From assembly GCF_013402915.1 (NCBI RefSeq), contig NC_050723.1:992001-1056000 (forward strand): a stretch of DNA of 64,000 nt, read 5' to 3'. This DNA is from Zygotorulaspora mrakii. Lineage: Eukaryota; Ascomycota; Saccharomycetes; Saccharomycetales; Saccharomycetaceae. Position numbers and translations under genes: made by a program. Positions within the stretch are counted from its first letter, which is position 1. Every line of letters begins with the position of its first letter. The notes beneath the pieces are model-generated. The model saw only the letters and a program-made list of their open reading frames with translations, was not told where the DNA came from and ran no database searches. Of the stretch, positions 29,037 to 39,460 are shown one piece after another.

Positions 29037-29814
29037 GCGCACTCAACTAGTGGTAGTCTGTTATTATTTTTATCCTTTCATACTATTCTAAGAATTTCTA
29101 AAACTCGTATATACATACGGGTCATTGCGTAAGACTGCTGACCATACATGAAACTCAAATAGGTTCTTCTAGAAAGATAATACAATTGTGGATATTTTAT
29201 TTTTAAAACAGGATAACTTTCCATACCTTAATCTTGAAGTTAAAAATTCATTTATCCAAGTGCACTCTAATTAGGAAGGAATCAATTGTTTAAATATTTC
29301 TAGTTCCATGTTCATACGTTTTAGCATCACAGTGTTTTATAGCATCAATCGAACGTTAATCAGCGTATGCTTACGGAATGCTGGAACATGCTAGAGAATT
29401 GATTTGTGCATCTCTACAAGGAAAATTGAATGATACAAACAATGTCTGTGACATAGATATGCTCGAGACAGAAGTGTGGTATAAAACATAAACATTTGTG
29501 TGTGCCAAATAGAAAAGAATGCAATTGTGAAAAAATGGAGGGGTTCGGGAATGTTTAAGGTACATTGTACAAGAGTAATATCTAAGCTATGCATTAAATC
29601 AAACTGGACGTCTCCAACTAGACCTTACAGAACATACAAAGGTTCTTTTGTCGCCGGACGTAAGCAGATCAAGCTTTACCGATGATGAAACCGAGGACTT
29701 GTGGCTGTCATGTATAGGCGACACAAAATACAAAAACAAAATACAAAATACAAAGCATGATATTTAAGAAGTAACAGCGTAACCGATTGTAGAAAGGTTC
29801 AATAACAGAAGTCT
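29037..29814. other. Intergenic: YDL144C-homolog 3' flank and CRR1 promoter
   Basis: 778 bases. Apart from the middle-sporulation element at 29720-29728 and an A-rich stretch with repeated AATACAAA units (29725-29755), nothing is recognised. S. cerevisiae has FRE1 near this point on chromosome XII; no trace of a ferric reductase is visible. Confidence 0.5.
29720..29728 (+). promoter_or_regulatory. Middle-sporulation element (Ndt80-type) upstream of CRR1
   Basis: GACACAAAA matches the Ndt80 consensus gNCRCAAAW exactly and lies 87 bases upstream of the CRR1 start codon. In S. cerevisiae CRR1 is induced in mid-sporulation. A match this good has roughly a one in eight chance per kilobase on both strands, so context is what supports it. 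Confidence 0.6.
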
Positions 29815-31272
29815 ATGTTTTCTATGATACTAGATCTCAAGTGTTTGATGAGAATATTCAGGTTGGCTGTGTGCCTAGTACTGCTGCTGGAGAATGAGTT
29901 TTCCTTTTTCGTGAGAGGTGAATTATATAAACCTGAACAGCCCATTACTTGTTCAGATTTGAAGCAATGTCCAAAGGAATGGCCTTGTTGCTCACCATAT
30001 GGTCAATGCGGAGCTGGTCCTATTTGTATAGGGAGCTGCAACCCACGATTTTCGTTCGAGAAGCATAGCTGTGCTCCTTTGCCAGCACTTGTTCCCAACT
30101 CCATTATTCAGTTTTTACCAAAACCGATCCAAGTGCCTGCAGTGTCTTTGCTGGAAGTCGAACTTCTAGAAAGGGGAATAATTGATTTCACGAAATATCT
30201 AATAACCCCGGATGTGGCCGCAGCACGACAAATGTTAAATAATGTGGAATTCACTTTCAGCGGACCACTGAAACTAGATGAACAAACGGGTGATCTTCTT
30301 TTAACGATGCCCAAACATTCCACAGGGACTCTCATTGCTTCAACAAAATCTTTTCTGTATGGTGCAAGTTTTGTACGCTTGAAAAGTGGCAGATCAAGAG
30401 GTGTAATTACTTCTGTTGTTTTGATTTCATCTGTCGGTGACGAAATAGATTTCGAATTTTTGGGAAGTGAATTGAACTCAGTACAAACTAATTATTTCTA
30501 TCGTGGAGCACTGGTGTATACTCACATGGAGCATGTGAATATCACATCATCCACTCACAGTGAGTATCACGATTATGGATTTGATTGGGATGAGGACAGG
30601 ATACATTGGTTAGTGGATGGCGTTATTGTTAGAACTTTGTTTAGAGAGGATACATGGGATGAAACGACGCAGTCGTTCAAATACCCAGAGACACCAATGA
30701 GACTTGAAGTCGGACTGTGGCCAGGCGGTGCTGCGAATAATCATCCAGGAACAATTGAATGGGCGGGCGGCACTATTGACTGGGACAATGCAATAGACAT
30801 AGTTGAAAATGGTCAGTTCACAGCTCACATAAGCTATATGATTGCAGAGCCTTATGTCAACGAACATCCACCAGAAATTTCGACTTGTATAGAACAGGGA
30901 AAAGTTATCACGTTTGACTATTTCAGTTTTGATGATATGTCACTGCAATGGTACTGTGACCTCGTTCCGAACATACCTGGTTGGCAAAGTTCAGGTTCTG
31001 ACATAGGCAGAATTCCTAAACCCATGATTAGGAAAGTAGATATGCACCATGAGCAAACAATTCTGGTGAACCCGGGAACAGATTTCATTCAGGATACACA
31101 TAATCTTGACATTTCTGAGGATGGCCTTGCTCGGTTCAATAAATCAAGAAATGCGTCGATAGTGCAACCAGAGGAATCATCTGCCAAGATCTCGTGTTTG
31201 CACAACAACCCATTATACATATTGAAAATGTCCATTATACTCTATTTATCGAAGTTTGTCTCTACGATGTAG
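29815..31272 (+). CDS. CRR1: Sporulation-type chitin/glucan transglycosylase (GH16, CRH family)
   Basis: 485 residues; S. cerevisiae Crr1 is 422. It is a cell-wall glycosidase/transglycosylase that links chitin to beta-glucan, used for the spore wall. A hydrophobic signal segment lies at about 10-32; translation could also start at Met12. Next is a cysteine-rich chitin-binding-like module (about 40-82, CSDLKQCPKEWPCCSPYGQC), then the GH16 domain with the catalytic motif DEIDFEFLG (209-217; nucleophile Glu210 and acid/base Glu214) and DYGFDWDEDRIHWLVDG. The C-terminus ends in a hydrophobic stretch that could be a weak GPI signal. Relatives Crh1 and Utr2 share the fold, but the synteny beside TUB4 and the MSE support Crr1. 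The extra C-terminal length (after about 390) is not recognised. Confidence 0.92.
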   Translation: MFSMILDLKCLMRIFRLAVCLVLLLENEFSFFVRGELYKPEQPITCSDLKQCPKEWPCCSPYGQCGAGPICIGSCNPRFSFEKHSCAPLPALVPNSIIQFLPKPIQVPAVSLLEVELLERGIIDFTKYLITPDVAAARQMLNNVEFTFSGPLKLDEQTGDLLLTMPKHSTGTLIASTKSFLYGASFVRLKSGRSRGVITSVVLISSVGDEIDFEFLGSELNSVQTNYFYRGALVYTHMEHVNITSSTHSEYHDYGFDWDEDRIHWLVDGVIVRTLFREDTWDETTQSFKYPETPMRLEVGLWPGGAANNHPGTIEWAGGTIDWDNAIDIVENGQFTAHISYMIAEPYVNEHPPEISTCIEQGKVITFDYFSFDDMSLQWYCDLVPNIPGWQSSGSDIGRIPKPMIRKVDMHHEQTILVNPGTDFIQDTHNLDISEDGLARFNKSRNASIVQPEESSAKISCLHNNPLYILKMSIILYLSKFVSTM

Positions 31273-32266
31273 ACTGAGAGGAATCAACTTTGATTGGCAT
31301 TGCGCTATTGTCATTGAACTAACCAAGGATCTCCGAAAGGGGTTTTCAACAAAGTATATAGTCAATATTGAACTATGTAGCTTATGCCAATCAACTGCTG
31401 CTTAAACCTGCTATCCTGAAGATTCTTGCCTATACTTCGATACCTCGGCGGCTAGCTGTTCGAAAGGTCTCCTCACTTCACGTAAGCCCTGCAGCCGCTA
31501 CAGAGCAGCCTTGAGACAATTCTTAACACAACGAGTGGCTATTTAGGACAATGCTTGTGCTATTGCGGTTTCCGTGATCATGTTGCGACGAACCATTGAT
31601 GTACCCCAAGACGACATGGGCTGTACATCGTTTCTCACTCCAATCTTCATATCGTTAAGAATATTCTTCCTCTCTCAAAGATATGCAAATACTTTAAAGC
31701 TTCTGCTCTTTACCTCCATACAGTTGGGACTGCAAACGCAGCAAAAAGAAACATGCCTAATGGCTATTGCGTATTTCAGACGATGGTGAGAAACGAATGT
31801 GGCTTTGTAACGTCACTTCACCTTTCTAATCTGTACTCAGTAGATTACATTGGAATTGTGTGATGATGCATAACAGTTGAATATAACACATTGACATGTA
31901 CTGAGGACTACAGTTCTTGATAAGAGAAGATGATTGTTCAGAGGCAGGGTAACAAACCTACGTATAGAATGATTTAATAGACTTTTGGATCGAAACAGCG
32001 AATAGTTCCTTGAAAGACGGTGAAGGTATGTTGTTGTTCATAATTACGAAGGAATTGAAGTGCAAAAAGGTTGGTTGAAGTACCAGTGAGAACCAATTGA
32101 GCTAAGTAAGCGCTTCTGAAGTATAGGCTATATATTTCTCCCTAAAGTTTGAAGTTTTAGTGAGATTTATTCAGGGGAAAGCGACAAAGGTCGAGCAAGA
32201 AATTGAACACTCTAACAGCAAAAGAAACTGGATAATTGGGAACTCAATAGTCAAAATCAAGTCAAG
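31273..32266. other. Intergenic: CRR1 3' flank and COP1 promoter
   Basis: 994 bases with no recognisable gene. A short GC-rich patch (31440-31515) holds a 6-base inverted repeat (31448-31453 with 31493-31498) but lacks tRNA A- and B-boxes. Small plus-strand frames around 31574-31789 show no family resemblance. Confidence 0.5.
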
Positions 32267-35200
32267 ATGAAGATGCTAACTAAGTTTGAGTCCAAGTCCA
32301 CCAGAGCCAAAGGTATCGCATTTCATCCTTCTCGGCCATGGGTTTTGGTCGCGTTGTTCTCGTCTACGATCCAACTCTGGGACTACAGAATGGGGACCTT
32401 GTTGCATAGATATGAAGATCATGAAGGACCCGTTCGTGGTATTGACTTTCATCCAACGCAGCCTATCTTTGCGTCTTGCGGTGATGATTATACTATCAAA
32501 GTTTGGTCTCTTGACACCAATAAATGTTTGTACACGTTGAATGGACATTTGGATTACGTCCGCACAGTCTTCTTTCATAATGAGCTGCCTTGGATCATCT
32601 CTGCTTCAGATGATCAAACAATCAGAATTTGGAACTGGCAAAATCGCAAAGAGATAGCCTGCTTAACTGGCCATAATCATTTTGTGATGTGTGCTCAGTT
32701 TCATCCAAGTGAAGACATGATCGTGTCTGCGTCTCTAGATGAGACCATAAGGGTTTGGGATATTAGTGGTTTGAGGAAGAGGCACTCAGCTCCCGGCGCA
32801 TCAAGACTAGAGGATCAAATCGCGGCGCAGCAAAATCTTCTGGATGGTGGATTTGGCGATTGTGTGGTGAAATTTATACTTGAAGGTCATTCTAGAGGTG
32901 TCAACTGGGCATCTTTTCATCCAACGTTACCGCTAATTGTTTCCGGTGGTGATGATCGCCAAGTTAAACTATGGAGAATGAGTTCAACAAAAGCCTGGGA
33001 AGTTGATACTTGTAGAGGTCATACAAATAATGTTGATTGTGTTATTTTCCATCCACATCAAAATTTAATCATTTCTGTTGGTGAGGATAAAACTTTGAGG
33101 ATTTGGGACTTGGATAAAAGAACTCCTGTGAAACAATTTAAAAGAGAAAATGACAGGTTTTGGTTAATAGCTGCACACCCACATATCAATTTATTTGGTG
33201 CGGCTCATGATTCAGGTATTATGGTTTTTAAGATGGATCGTGAAAGACCATGTAGTGTCATTCACCAAAATGAGCTGGTTTTCGTTAATAAGGAGAAGCA
33301 AGTTCAGACCTTTGATTACAATAATAAAGTTGCTTCTCTGCCATATGTTTCTTTGAAGAATTTAGGCCAACCATGGAACTCTTTTAAAAGTATTTCCTAC
33401 AATCCTTCGCAACATTCAATTTTGGTTAACGAGGGCAATGATAGGTTTGCCTTGATTTTAATTCCAAAGAAGCCAACTGGAGCCGTTGAACCATCCAATG
33501 TTTTGGAAGATTCTGGTAGATTTGCGACTTTTGTTGCTCGTAATCGATTTGTGGTCTACAATAAAACTAACGAATCATTGGAAGTTAGGACCCTCGATAA
33601 TAAAGTAACTAAAACCATTAAGATTGCAGGGATCGTGAACGATATTATTAATAGTAGTGCCGGCTGCGTATTGATTTTGCAACCCAAGGAAGTTATTCTC
33701 TTTGACGTTCAACAGGGCAAGAAATTAACTGAAATTGCTCTGAAGAATGTCAAATATGTTACTTGGTCACTGGATGGTCAATATGCAGCATTAATGAGTA
33801 AACATACAATCACCATTGTGACTAAAAGATTGGAATTGATAAATTCAATGCATGAGACTATTAGGATTAAAAGTGCGTGTTGGGATGAAACAGGTGTTTT
33901 AATTTACTCAACTCTGAATCACATCAGATATTGCTTATTGAATGGTGATAAGGGCATCATCAAAACTCTGGAGAATACTTTGTACATCAATAAAGTTCAT
34001 GGAAAATTGATATACGCATTGGATCGCGACGGTGAGATGAAAATTTTATCAATTGATCCAACCGAATATCGCTTCAAAAAGGCTTTGGCAAACAAGAATT
34101 TCCCTGAAGTGCTTCGTATCATAAAAAATTCTAATTTAGTTGGGCAGAATATTATATTCTATTTGCAAAAATCTGGCTATCCCGAAATTGCCCTTCAATT
34201 TGTTCAAGATCCACAAACGCGTTTCGATCTGGCTCTCGAAGATGGGAATTTGGAAGTTGCCTTACAGGAAGCTCAGAAATTGGATAATCATTCAATTTGG
34301 GAAAGATTAGCTAATGAAGCTCTATTGCAAGGTAACACTTCTTTAGTTGAAATGATCTATCAAATTCAAAAATCTTTCGATAAGTTATCCTTCCTGTATT
34401 TGATTACTGGTGATAGTACAAAACTGACAAAAATGGAAACTATCGCACAAAACCGTAGTGACATTTCTAGTCTCATTTCCAATACGTTCTTCAACGATTC
34501 GAGAGCTTCAAGAGCCAATGTTTTTGCACAAGCTGGCTCTTTGCCTCTTGCTTATGCAATCGCAAAAGCTAAAGGAGATGATGAAGCAGCGTCCGGCTTT
34601 TTAGAGCAAGCTGGCTTCTCAGAGGAAGATGTCGTGTTACCAGAGATTGTTGATGGAAGCACTCTTGTCAGGAAGCCAGTTGTGTCACAGCCCATTACGA
34701 AATGGCCATTGAAGGAAGCGGAGCCTTCTTACTTTGAAAAAGCTGTTCTGAATCAAATTGACGATTTGAGCCTTGAAGATACCCAAGCCGAGGTGGATTC
34801 GGTCAAACAAACCGATTCGCAACCGGAAGAGGATCTATTTCAGGATGAAACTGACGCTGCAGATGATGGTGGTGCCTGGGACATGGGTGAAGGAGATTTG
34901 GACATGGAAGAAGTTTTAGAAACTGAGGAGAATACAGGTACTCAAGTGATATCCAGCGAAGAAAGTGTGGTTTCTACATGGGTAAAAAACTCTAAATTAC
35001 CGGCCGTACTTGTCGCAGCAGGTGCATTCGATGCCGCTGCCCAGGCTCTCAACAAGCAGGCCGGAATTGTAAGTTTTGAACCATTAAGGTTGAAATTTGA
35101 GGATGTCTTTGAAGGCTGTAGAACTTACATGACCTCTACTCCAGTCGAACTTCCGGCAATCGCTGGGTACATCAACGCTGATCCTGAAGATGAAGATTCT

Positions 35201-35875
35201 GCTACTATTCTACCTCGTACGCCAACCGTCAGCGCAGTAACAGAACTCATGAATGAGGGTTATAAATATTTCAAGGCAAACAAGTTAGAACAAGCAATCA
35301 TGTCATTCCGTAATGCCATCTATACCATCATATTGCTCGCTGTCAACAATGATGAGGACGAGAACACGGCATTGAAAGCTTTAGAAAGGGCAAAGGAGTA
35401 CATTTTAGGCCTGTCTATTGAATTAAAGCGTCGTTCGCTTCCAGCTGAGAATGTTAAACGAAACCTAGAACTAGCTGCGTATTTCACAAGAGCCAAGTTA
35501 TCACCAGCTCATAGAAGTAATGCTTTACAAGTGGCGATGTCTCAAAGCTTTAAATACAAAAATTTTGTATTAGCCTCTTATTTCGCCGCTGAGTTCCTGA
35601 AAATCATGCCTTCTGGTCCTCGTTCTGAGCAGGCCCGCAAGGTCAAAGACAAAGCAGATTCTATAGCCCATGACGCTGTTGAGATTGACTTCGATCCATA
35701 CGCGGAATTCACCATCTGTGCTTCTACATACACACCGATCTACAAAGACACACGAAGCGTTATAGATCCTCTCACAGGTGCTACTTATTTAGCATCTGAA
35801 AAGGGAAATGTAGATAAAATAGCGTTGGTTTCTAAAATCGGTGCTCCAGCTTCAGGGTTGAGGATACGCTATTAG
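32267..35875 (+). CDS. COP1: COPI coatomer subunit alpha
   Basis: 1202 residues; S. cerevisiae Cop1/Ret1 is 1201. It is a scaffold of the COPI coat for Golgi-to-ER retrieval, recruited by Arf-GTP. An N-terminal WD40 propeller (about 1-310; MKMLTKFESKSTRAKGIAFH, repeats ending in xxWD such as IRIWNWQN and LRIWDLDKRT) recognises dilysine cargo. A second propeller-like region (about 320-600), an alpha-solenoid (about 620-800), an acidic linker (about 840-910) and the conserved coatomer alpha C-terminal domain ending SKIGAPASGLRIRY follow. Almost no indels against S. cerevisiae. The partner GTPase ARF is in the same window. Confidence 0.98.
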   Translation: MKMLTKFESKSTRAKGIAFHPSRPWVLVALFSSTIQLWDYRMGTLLHRYEDHEGPVRGIDFHPTQPIFASCGDDYTIKVWSLDTNKCLYTLNGHLDYVRTVFFHNELPWIISASDDQTIRIWNWQNRKEIACLTGHNHFVMCAQFHPSEDMIVSASLDETIRVWDISGLRKRHSAPGASRLEDQIAAQQNLLDGGFGDCVVKFILEGHSRGVNWASFHPTLPLIVSGGDDRQVKLWRMSSTKAWEVDTCRGHTNNVDCVIFHPHQNLIISVGEDKTLRIWDLDKRTPVKQFKRENDRFWLIAAHPHINLFGAAHDSGIMVFKMDRERPCSVIHQNELVFVNKEKQVQTFDYNNKVASLPYVSLKNLGQPWNSFKSISYNPSQHSILVNEGNDRFALILIPKKPTGAVEPSNVLEDSGRFATFVARNRFVVYNKTNESLEVRTLDNKVTKTIKIAGIVNDIINSSAGCVLILQPKEVILFDVQQGKKLTEIALKNVKYVTWSLDGQYAALMSKHTITIVTKRLELINSMHETIRIKSACWDETGVLIYSTLNHIRYCLLNGDKGIIKTLENTLYINKVHGKLIYALDRDGEMKILSIDPTEYRFKKALANKNFPEVLRIIKNSNLVGQNIIFYLQKSGYPEIALQFVQDPQTRFDLALEDGNLEVALQEAQKLDNHSIWERLANEALLQGNTSLVEMIYQIQKSFDKLSFLYLITGDSTKLTKMETIAQNRSDISSLISNTFFNDSRASRANVFAQAGSLPLAYAIAKAKGDDEAASGFLEQAGFSEEDVVLPEIVDGSTLVRKPVVSQPITKWPLKEAEPSYFEKAVLNQIDDLSLEDTQAEVDSVKQTDSQPEEDLFQDETDAADDGGAWDMGEGDLDMEEVLETEENTGTQVISSEESVVSTWVKNSKLPAVLVAAGAFDAAAQALNKQAGIVSFEPLRLKFEDVFEGCRTYMTSTPVELPAIAGYINADPEDEDSATILPRTPTVSAVTELMNEGYKYFKANKLEQAIMSFRNAIYTIILLAVNNDEDENTALKALERAKEYILGLSIELKRRSLPAENVKRNLELAAYFTRAKLSPAHRSNALQVAMSQSFKYKNFVLASYFAAEFLKIMPSGPRSEQARKVKDKADSIAHDAVEIDFDPYAEFTICASTYTPIYKDTRSVIDPLTGATYLASEKGNVDKIALVSKIGAPASGLRIRY

Positions 35876-36112
35876 TTTACTGTATGACCATAAATAAAGT
35901 ACTTCACTATTGTTAATAAGTTACAAAGCTTATAATAACTCTATAAAAGAGTCCAAACTCTTCACTTTCAGTATAAATCAATGTAGTTTATCACCGAGAT
36001 TCTATTGCCACTATTCTCGCGTTCGAACATGTAAGAGTAAAAAATATGATATATACGCTAAATAATTCAAGTGTAAACAAAGAAATAGAAGTTGAAGGCT
36101 GTAGGAAATACA

Positions 36113-37528
36113 ATGACGGGGGAAATCATCACCATACAGGTGGGGCAATGTGGAAACCAAATAGGGAAGCATTTCTGGTCTCAACTGGCTAAAGAGCACG
36201 GAATCGATAGAGATGGCCAGGGCACTGTCGGTGATAGTCCAAGCCGGATTAGAGATGATGATACCAATCCTTTCTTCAAAATGAATGATAGCAATAGGTA
36301 TACACCAAGAGCTCTCATGCTTGATTTAGAGCCCAGTGCCATACAAGATGTCCAGAATCATTTTCCCGGAATGTTTGACTCTAGAGCATCGTGGATTTCA
36401 CCAGAGGAGTTAGGCGCTGGTAATTCATGGTCCAAAGGTTACGATTATGGCCTTGCAAATCAAGACAATTTTTTAAATATGATCGATAAAGAGATAGATT
36501 CAACGGACAATTTCGAAGGATTTCAATTGATTCACTCCGTAGCGGGAGGTACAGGATCTGGTCTTGGATCAAGCCTCTTGGAGGCCATATCCGATAGATA
36601 TCCGAAGAAATTTTTAACCACCTATTCTGTTTTCCCCAGTAGTGAATCGGAAGTTGTTATTCAACCATACAACACGATTCTAACTTTAAGGAGGTTATCG
36701 GAAAATAGCGATGCTTCCGTTGTATTCGATAACAACGCTTTACTGAATCTGACGAGCAGGGTTTTCAGAGACCCGTACACTAGCTACTTGCACACAAATC
36801 AATTAATTTCTGCTGCAATGTCTTCCATAACAAATTCAATTCGTTTTCCGAGTTACATGTACAATTCGCTACCCAGTATATTTTCCACTATGATTCCAAC
36901 ACCAGACCTGCATTTCTTGATACCAGGTTTCACCCCGTTTACTTCCGATTATGTTACTGGTGGCAAAGACCACAAAAACAACACACCATACGATATTTTG
37001 CTTGACTTATTTGACGGCTCTAACTCAATGGTTTCTCATAACACGGAAAGCCCGACGTATTTCAGTGTGTATTGTTCGCTTATTGGAATGCTTGAACAAA
37101 ATGACATTCTAAGAGCAATAACAAAAGCTCAGCAGCGTCTCAATTTCGCCCCTTGGTCATATTCTTCGGTCCACGTTAACGTTGGGAGCCGATCGCCATA
37201 CTTAGCGTCCCAATCTGGCCAAAACCAGACAAGTGGTCTCATACTTTCGAACACATCGTCGGTAATATCTTTATTTGATGTATCATGCAAAACATTTGAT
37301 AAAATATTTTCTAAGGGTGCTTTCTTGAATACTTTTAAGGATGGTAAGATGTTTCAAAATGGTTGGGATGAGTTTGCAGAATCACGACAGGTTGTTCAAA
37401 ATTTAGTTGAAGAATACCTTGCCGCAGAGCAAGAAACATATTTGGATGATGTTCTTCTAGATGAGGAAAATATTGTTGGTCATCATGATGTAGATATGGA
37501 TACAGAAGCCGATGACAACATTATTTAA
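36113..37528 (+). CDS. TUB4: Gamma-tubulin
   Basis: 471 residues from the ATG at 36113; S. cerevisiae Tub4 is 473. A further in-frame ATG lies 7 codons upstream but tubulins start at M-x-GEIITIQVGQCGNQ, which fits the inner ATG. It nucleates microtubules at the spindle pole body with Spc97 and Spc98. Visible features are the GQCGNQIG nucleotide loop, the tubulin signature AGGTGSGLGS (about 140-150), and an acidic C-terminal tail (LDDVLLDEENIVG and further acids) as in S. cerevisiae Tub4, including a DSYL-like element (ETYLDD) whose tyrosine is phosphorylated in S. cerevisiae. The gene follows COP1 with a 237-base spacer. Confidence 0.97.
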   Translation: MTGEIITIQVGQCGNQIGKHFWSQLAKEHGIDRDGQGTVGDSPSRIRDDDTNPFFKMNDSNRYTPRALMLDLEPSAIQDVQNHFPGMFDSRASWISPEELGAGNSWSKGYDYGLANQDNFLNMIDKEIDSTDNFEGFQLIHSVAGGTGSGLGSSLLEAISDRYPKKFLTTYSVFPSSESEVVIQPYNTILTLRRLSENSDASVVFDNNALLNLTSRVFRDPYTSYLHTNQLISAAMSSITNSIRFPSYMYNSLPSIFSTMIPTPDLHFLIPGFTPFTSDYVTGGKDHKNNTPYDILLDLFDGSNSMVSHNTESPTYFSVYCSLIGMLEQNDILRAITKAQQRLNFAPWSYSSVHVNVGSRSPYLASQSGQNQTSGLILSNTSSVISLFDVSCKTFDKIFSKGAFLNTFKDGKMFQNGWDEFAESRQVVQNLVEEYLAAEQETYLDDVLLDEENIVGHHDVDMDTEADDNII

Positions 37529-37660
37529 GAAAAATCCATCTGATGGAAAATATAAAGTAACGTGGTTGTATTATTATTTATCGCTATCGCTAGTATCTTT
37601 AAAATACGGTTAAATTGCATTTTTAGCTTTTGTTTTGTGCTTGATGCGCGTTTACTATTC

Positions 37661-37740
37661 TATCAGTTATTATGAGATGCTATTGAGATGACTTACAGCT
37701 TATCAGTCATTATGAAGTGATATTAAGGTGACTTATAGCT
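37661..37740 (+). repeat. Imperfect 40-bp tandem duplication at the 3' end of LDB17
   Basis: Units 37661-37700 and 37701-37740 agree at 33 of 40 positions, both beginning TATCAGT and ending ACTTAYAGCT. A third partial start, TATCATT, follows at 37741. The second unit covers the LDB17 stop codon (37733-37735), so the duplication arose in or next to coding sequence in the spacer between convergent TUB4 and LDB17. Confidence 0.8.
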
Positions 37741-39196
37741 TATCATTTAAATGCGAATGGGTCCTCCTCAGCACTTGTTTCCTAGACGGTGGTAAAGGAG
37801 GCGGAGGTCTGCTTTTTCTCATTCCTAATGACTCTGCAGAATAATCTGATTCCGAACTTAGATAAAATTGTCCAGTTTTTTTATCGTTGTTTGGTGTGGT
37901 GGCGGTTGGTGTCAGAACAATGGTCGAGACACTTGATTTTCTGCTAGACGTTTCCTCAGAGTTGCATTGCTCTTCAGAAGGAGATTTTTTTTCCAGCCAA
38001 GGAACTTGCTCTAGTACTTTGGAAGCCAATTTCGAAGTGATTGCATGCTCACGGCCAAGATTTTCACTACTGCAACTGTTTTCGATTGAAGAAAGATATG
38101 TCAGGAGCTTCGATATATCGTGTTTTCTGTAATGCGTCCTGGAGATTTCTGTATTATTAAGCAGCGGAATGAGAAGTCGAAGAAAGTAATTTCTCAAAAG
38201 TTCCTCATTTTCAGAAATATTTTGCAACTCTCTTATAAGTACATCGGCGAATACATGTAGATCGTTCAAATAGAAGAAATTTAACGCCAGATCACCATCC
38301 TTTGAGGTTAAAATAATGTATAAGATTTTACACATCATAATTTGAAGCGAAGAATCCTGCACCCTATTAAGCTTCAATAAGAGTAATTCGACAAACCTTG
38401 TATCTTTTGCATCATTACTGAGATACTTGAAAATTTTATTTTCAATCTCAAAGTTTTTGGTAAGCATCATGTATTGTTCATTTAGAGCTAATATCAATTT
38501 AAATTGTGCGTTGTTGAAAAGATCATCCATTGTGTCCGATCGGATCGTACTCATTAAAAAGTAAATAAAGAAATCATCAATTGTTTGGACATTCGTCACG
38601 GAGCATTTGCAGTACTTAAAGACCAAAAACAGCACGTCCATTAAAACAACGCAAATTTGTCTCATCTCATCCATTATCTTTATCTCAATGTCGTTCAATT
38701 CTTGCAAATCTGCACTAATCAACTTTTCTTGAGATATATGTTTATCCTCACCATACTTATTCAGATATGCAAATTGTGTGTATAAGGTGTTATAAAAGAC
38801 ATTGAAACCTTGAAATTGAAGCATTATTTCCAGGGAATTTAAATCCTGCTTCGATTCCCAAAGTAAAATATATGCAATAATGAATTTCATATTCATCTCC
38901 AATAAATCAATATTCAATAGTGACAATAGCTTGCTCAGACAAAATCGCTTCTCGTTTTTCATTATTGGAGAGTCCGTCAATACCATTGCCAAACGACACA
39001 TTTCCTTATCTGAACGAATGTAATCCATGTAAGAATCGCACGACTTTTTAATATAACCAACAAGTGCACTATTAACCGAGTTTTTATTTTGCTGATCAGC
39101 TGGTATGTTGACAATTCGCTCCATGTCGAGCCAGAACTTCATTAATTCATCGTCGTTATGAGATTCTGAAAGAGGTTCACTTTCATCAAGAATCAT
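37733..39196 (-). CDS. LDB17: Actin/endocytosis regulator Ldb17
   Basis: 487 residues; S. cerevisiae Ldb17 is 491. It is a cortical patch protein (SPIN90/DIP family) that binds Sla1 through its proline-rich tail and regulates actin assembly in endocytosis via Arp2/3. The body (about 1-390) is an all-helical armadillo-like domain with LDMERIVN near the start and FCLSKLLSLLNIDLLEMNMK around 80-100. The C-terminus is low complexity and ends with a proline stretch (RPPPPLPPSRKQ), the SH3-binding site. The gene matches YDL146W in order and strand. Confidence 0.93.
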   Translation of the reverse strand: MILDESEPLSESHNDDELMKFWLDMERIVNIPADQQNKNSVNSALVGYIKKSCDSYMDYIRSDKEMCRLAMVLTDSPIMKNEKRFCLSKLLSLLNIDLLEMNMKFIIAYILLWESKQDLNSLEIMLQFQGFNVFYNTLYTQFAYLNKYGEDKHISQEKLISADLQELNDIEIKIMDEMRQICVVLMDVLFLVFKYCKCSVTNVQTIDDFFIYFLMSTIRSDTMDDLFNNAQFKLILALNEQYMMLTKNFEIENKIFKYLSNDAKDTRFVELLLLKLNRVQDSSLQIMMCKILYIILTSKDGDLALNFFYLNDLHVFADVLIRELQNISENEELLRNYFLRLLIPLLNNTEISRTHYRKHDISKLLTYLSSIENSCSSENLGREHAITSKLASKVLEQVPWLEKKSPSEEQCNSEETSSRKSSVSTIVLTPTATTPNNDKKTGQFYLSSESDYSAESLGMRKSRPPPPLPPSRKQVLRRTHSHLNDKL

Positions 39197-39460
39197 TAGC
39201 CACTACACGGGACCTGGTACAATAATATACGGGAGGTGCAATTCTTCGAAGATATTCCGAGAAAGATTGGCACTATCAATGATCTACAATCCACGATTGA
39301 TCTTTAATTATCCTGAACCTTTGTAGACTTTTTTGTCAATAGACGCACCGATCGGTGGAATCTTTCGAAGGTCGGAAATTTAAATCATAATAAAAGGGAA
39401 AGAATGTACATATTTAATTGATAAAGCTCTACAAAATGGTAAATTGTAATAGCGAACAGT

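Noticed and set aside
31440..31515. GC-rich patch as a tRNA gene
   Set aside because: It contains GTTCGAA but no matching A-box, no acceptor stem pairing at a 72-90 base spacing and no T run after it.
36953..36970. Fifth PACE sequence
   Set aside because: GGTGGCAAA here encodes TGGK inside TUB4, so it is coding sequence rather than a promoter element.
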